Positions 63,339-64,000 of a stretch of 64,000 bases of DNA are shown here, piece by piece. Location: positions 124,001 through 188,000 of the forward strand of contig NZ_JAJQMN010000011.1 in NCBI RefSeq assembly GCF_028994775.1. The letters run 5' to 3'. A program made the translations under genes and the position numbers. Below the pieces are notes generated by a model. The model saw only the letters and a program-made list of their open reading frames with translations, did not search any database and was not told the origin of the DNA. Numbering within the stretch: the stretch's first letter is position 1; each line of letters starts with the position of its first letter. The DNA comes from Promicromonospora iranensis (GTDB taxonomy: Bacteria > Actinomycetota > Actinomycetes > Actinomycetales > Cellulomonadaceae).

Positions 63339-64000
63339 GAATGACACCACCCCTGCCATCGAGTTCCAGGGGGTCGTCAAGCGCTTCGGCGACAACGTCG
63401 TTCTCGACGGCCTGGACTTCACCGTCGCCCAGGGCGACCGGGTCACCCTGATCGGTCCGTCGGGCTCCGGCAAGACGACCATCCTGCGCCTCCTCATGAC
63501 GCTGGAGGAGGCGAACGAGGGCCTCATCCTCATCGACGGCGACCCGTACACGCACGAGATGCGCGGCGGCAAGCGGGTAGCCATCCCGGACAAGCGGCGC
63601 AGCCTCGTGCGGCGCCGTGTCGGGATGGTCTTCCAGCAGTTCAACCTGTTCCCCAACATGACGGTGCTGGAGAACATCATCGAGGCGCCGATCCATGTGC
63701 TCGGCAAGTCCAAGGCGGAGGCGACGACCATCGCCGAGGCGCTCCTGGACAAGGTCGGCCTGGCGGAGAAGCGCGACGAGCGTCCCACCAAGCTGTCCGG
63801 CGGGCAGCAGCAGCGCGTGGCGATCGCGCGGGCGCTGGCCATGGAGCCCGAGATCCTGCTGCTCGACGAGGTGACCTCGGCGCTGGACCCCGAGCTCGTC
63901 GCCGACGTGCTGGGTGTGCTCCGCAACATCGCCGAGACCACGGACATCACGATGCTGATCGTCACGCACGAGATGCAGTTCGCCCGGGAGGTCTCCAACC
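63331..64000 (+). CDS. ehuA: Ectoine/hydroxyectoine ABC transporter ATPase EhuA (3' truncated)
   Basis: The first 223 residues of an ABC ATPase; the end is beyond the window. Walker A is GPSGSGKTT, the Q-loop VFQQFNLFPNMTV, the signature LSGGQQQRVAIARAL, Walker B EILLLDEVTSALDPE, and the switch histidine THE. The TTG start follows GGAG and overlaps the ehuD stop. About 30-40 residues are likely to be missing. Confidence 0.9.
   Translation, partial: MPENDTTPAIEFQGVVKRFGDNVVLDGLDFTVAQGDRVTLIGPSGSGKTTILRLLMTLEEANEGLILIDGDPYTHEMRGGKRVAIPDKRRSLVRRRVGMVFQQFNLFPNMTVLENIIEAPIHVLGKSKAEATTIAEALLDKVGLAEKRDERPTKLSGGQQQRVAIARALAMEPEILLLDEVTSALDPELVADVLGVLRNIAETTDITMLIVTHEMQFAREVSN

Overview
The window is 64 kb of very GC-rich, gene-dense chromosomal DNA from an actinobacterium. 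GTG and TTG starts are common, same-strand genes often overlap by 1-4 bases, and actinobacterial marker genes are present (an IdeR/DtxR regulator with the full metal-ligand set, a DUF3027 protein, an XPB helicase, a c-di-AMP riboswitch before an NlpC/P60 gene, an LAxTG-type surface protein). The xylose genes and overall style suggest a Micrococcales member, possibly Promicromonosporaceae; that placement is inference and was not tested by any search. No rRNA, tRNA, CRISPR array, insertion sequence or prophage was recognised.

Layout. (1) 1-15.5 kb, housekeeping: truncated response regulator, NYN nuclease, alpha-carbonic anhydrase lipoprotein, TPM-domain membrane protein, XPB helicase with a large helicase-associated partner, an epimerase divergent from a TetR gene, cold-shock protein, DUF3027 protein, sacsin-like ATPase, DUF2530-like protein. 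(2) 15.5-36 kb, a Wzx/Wzy-type exopolysaccharide locus: tyrosine phosphatase, DUF4012 protein, LAVTG surface protein, initiating sugar-phosphate transferase, three glycosyltransferases, tyrosine autokinase, polymerase, flippase, two pyruvyl-transferase-like genes, two sulfotransferase-like genes, two CAP lipoproteins and an acyltransferase. (3) 36-43.7 kb: purine permease, an AbiEi/Vsr-like gene bracketed by two copies of one palindrome, MarR-MFS pair, MHYT protein, serC, ideR. (4) 43.7-54 kb: c-di-AMP riboswitch with NlpC/P60 protein, universal stress protein, two aminotransferases, EcsC and OsmC proteins, membrane protein, thyA-folA, serine hydrolase. (5) 54-58.2 kb: xylB, xylA and a divergent ROK regulator. 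(6) 58.3-64 kb: BCCT osmolyte transporter, GntR regulator and ehuBCDA-type (hydroxy)ectoine uptake genes, the last one cut by the window edge.

The exopolysaccharide genes appear to sit inside a gene block (XPB - helicase partner - csp - DUF3027 - DUF2530 - MFS/MarR - serC) that, from memory, is loosely clustered in other actinobacteria such as Mycobacterium. The most unusual non-coding features are several families of dispersed intergenic elements: a roughly 70-bp repeat that begins exactly at the stop codon of two unrelated genes; a long palindrome flanking the AbiEi/Vsr-like gene on both sides; and a third palindrome found at a convergent gene end and between xylA and xylB.
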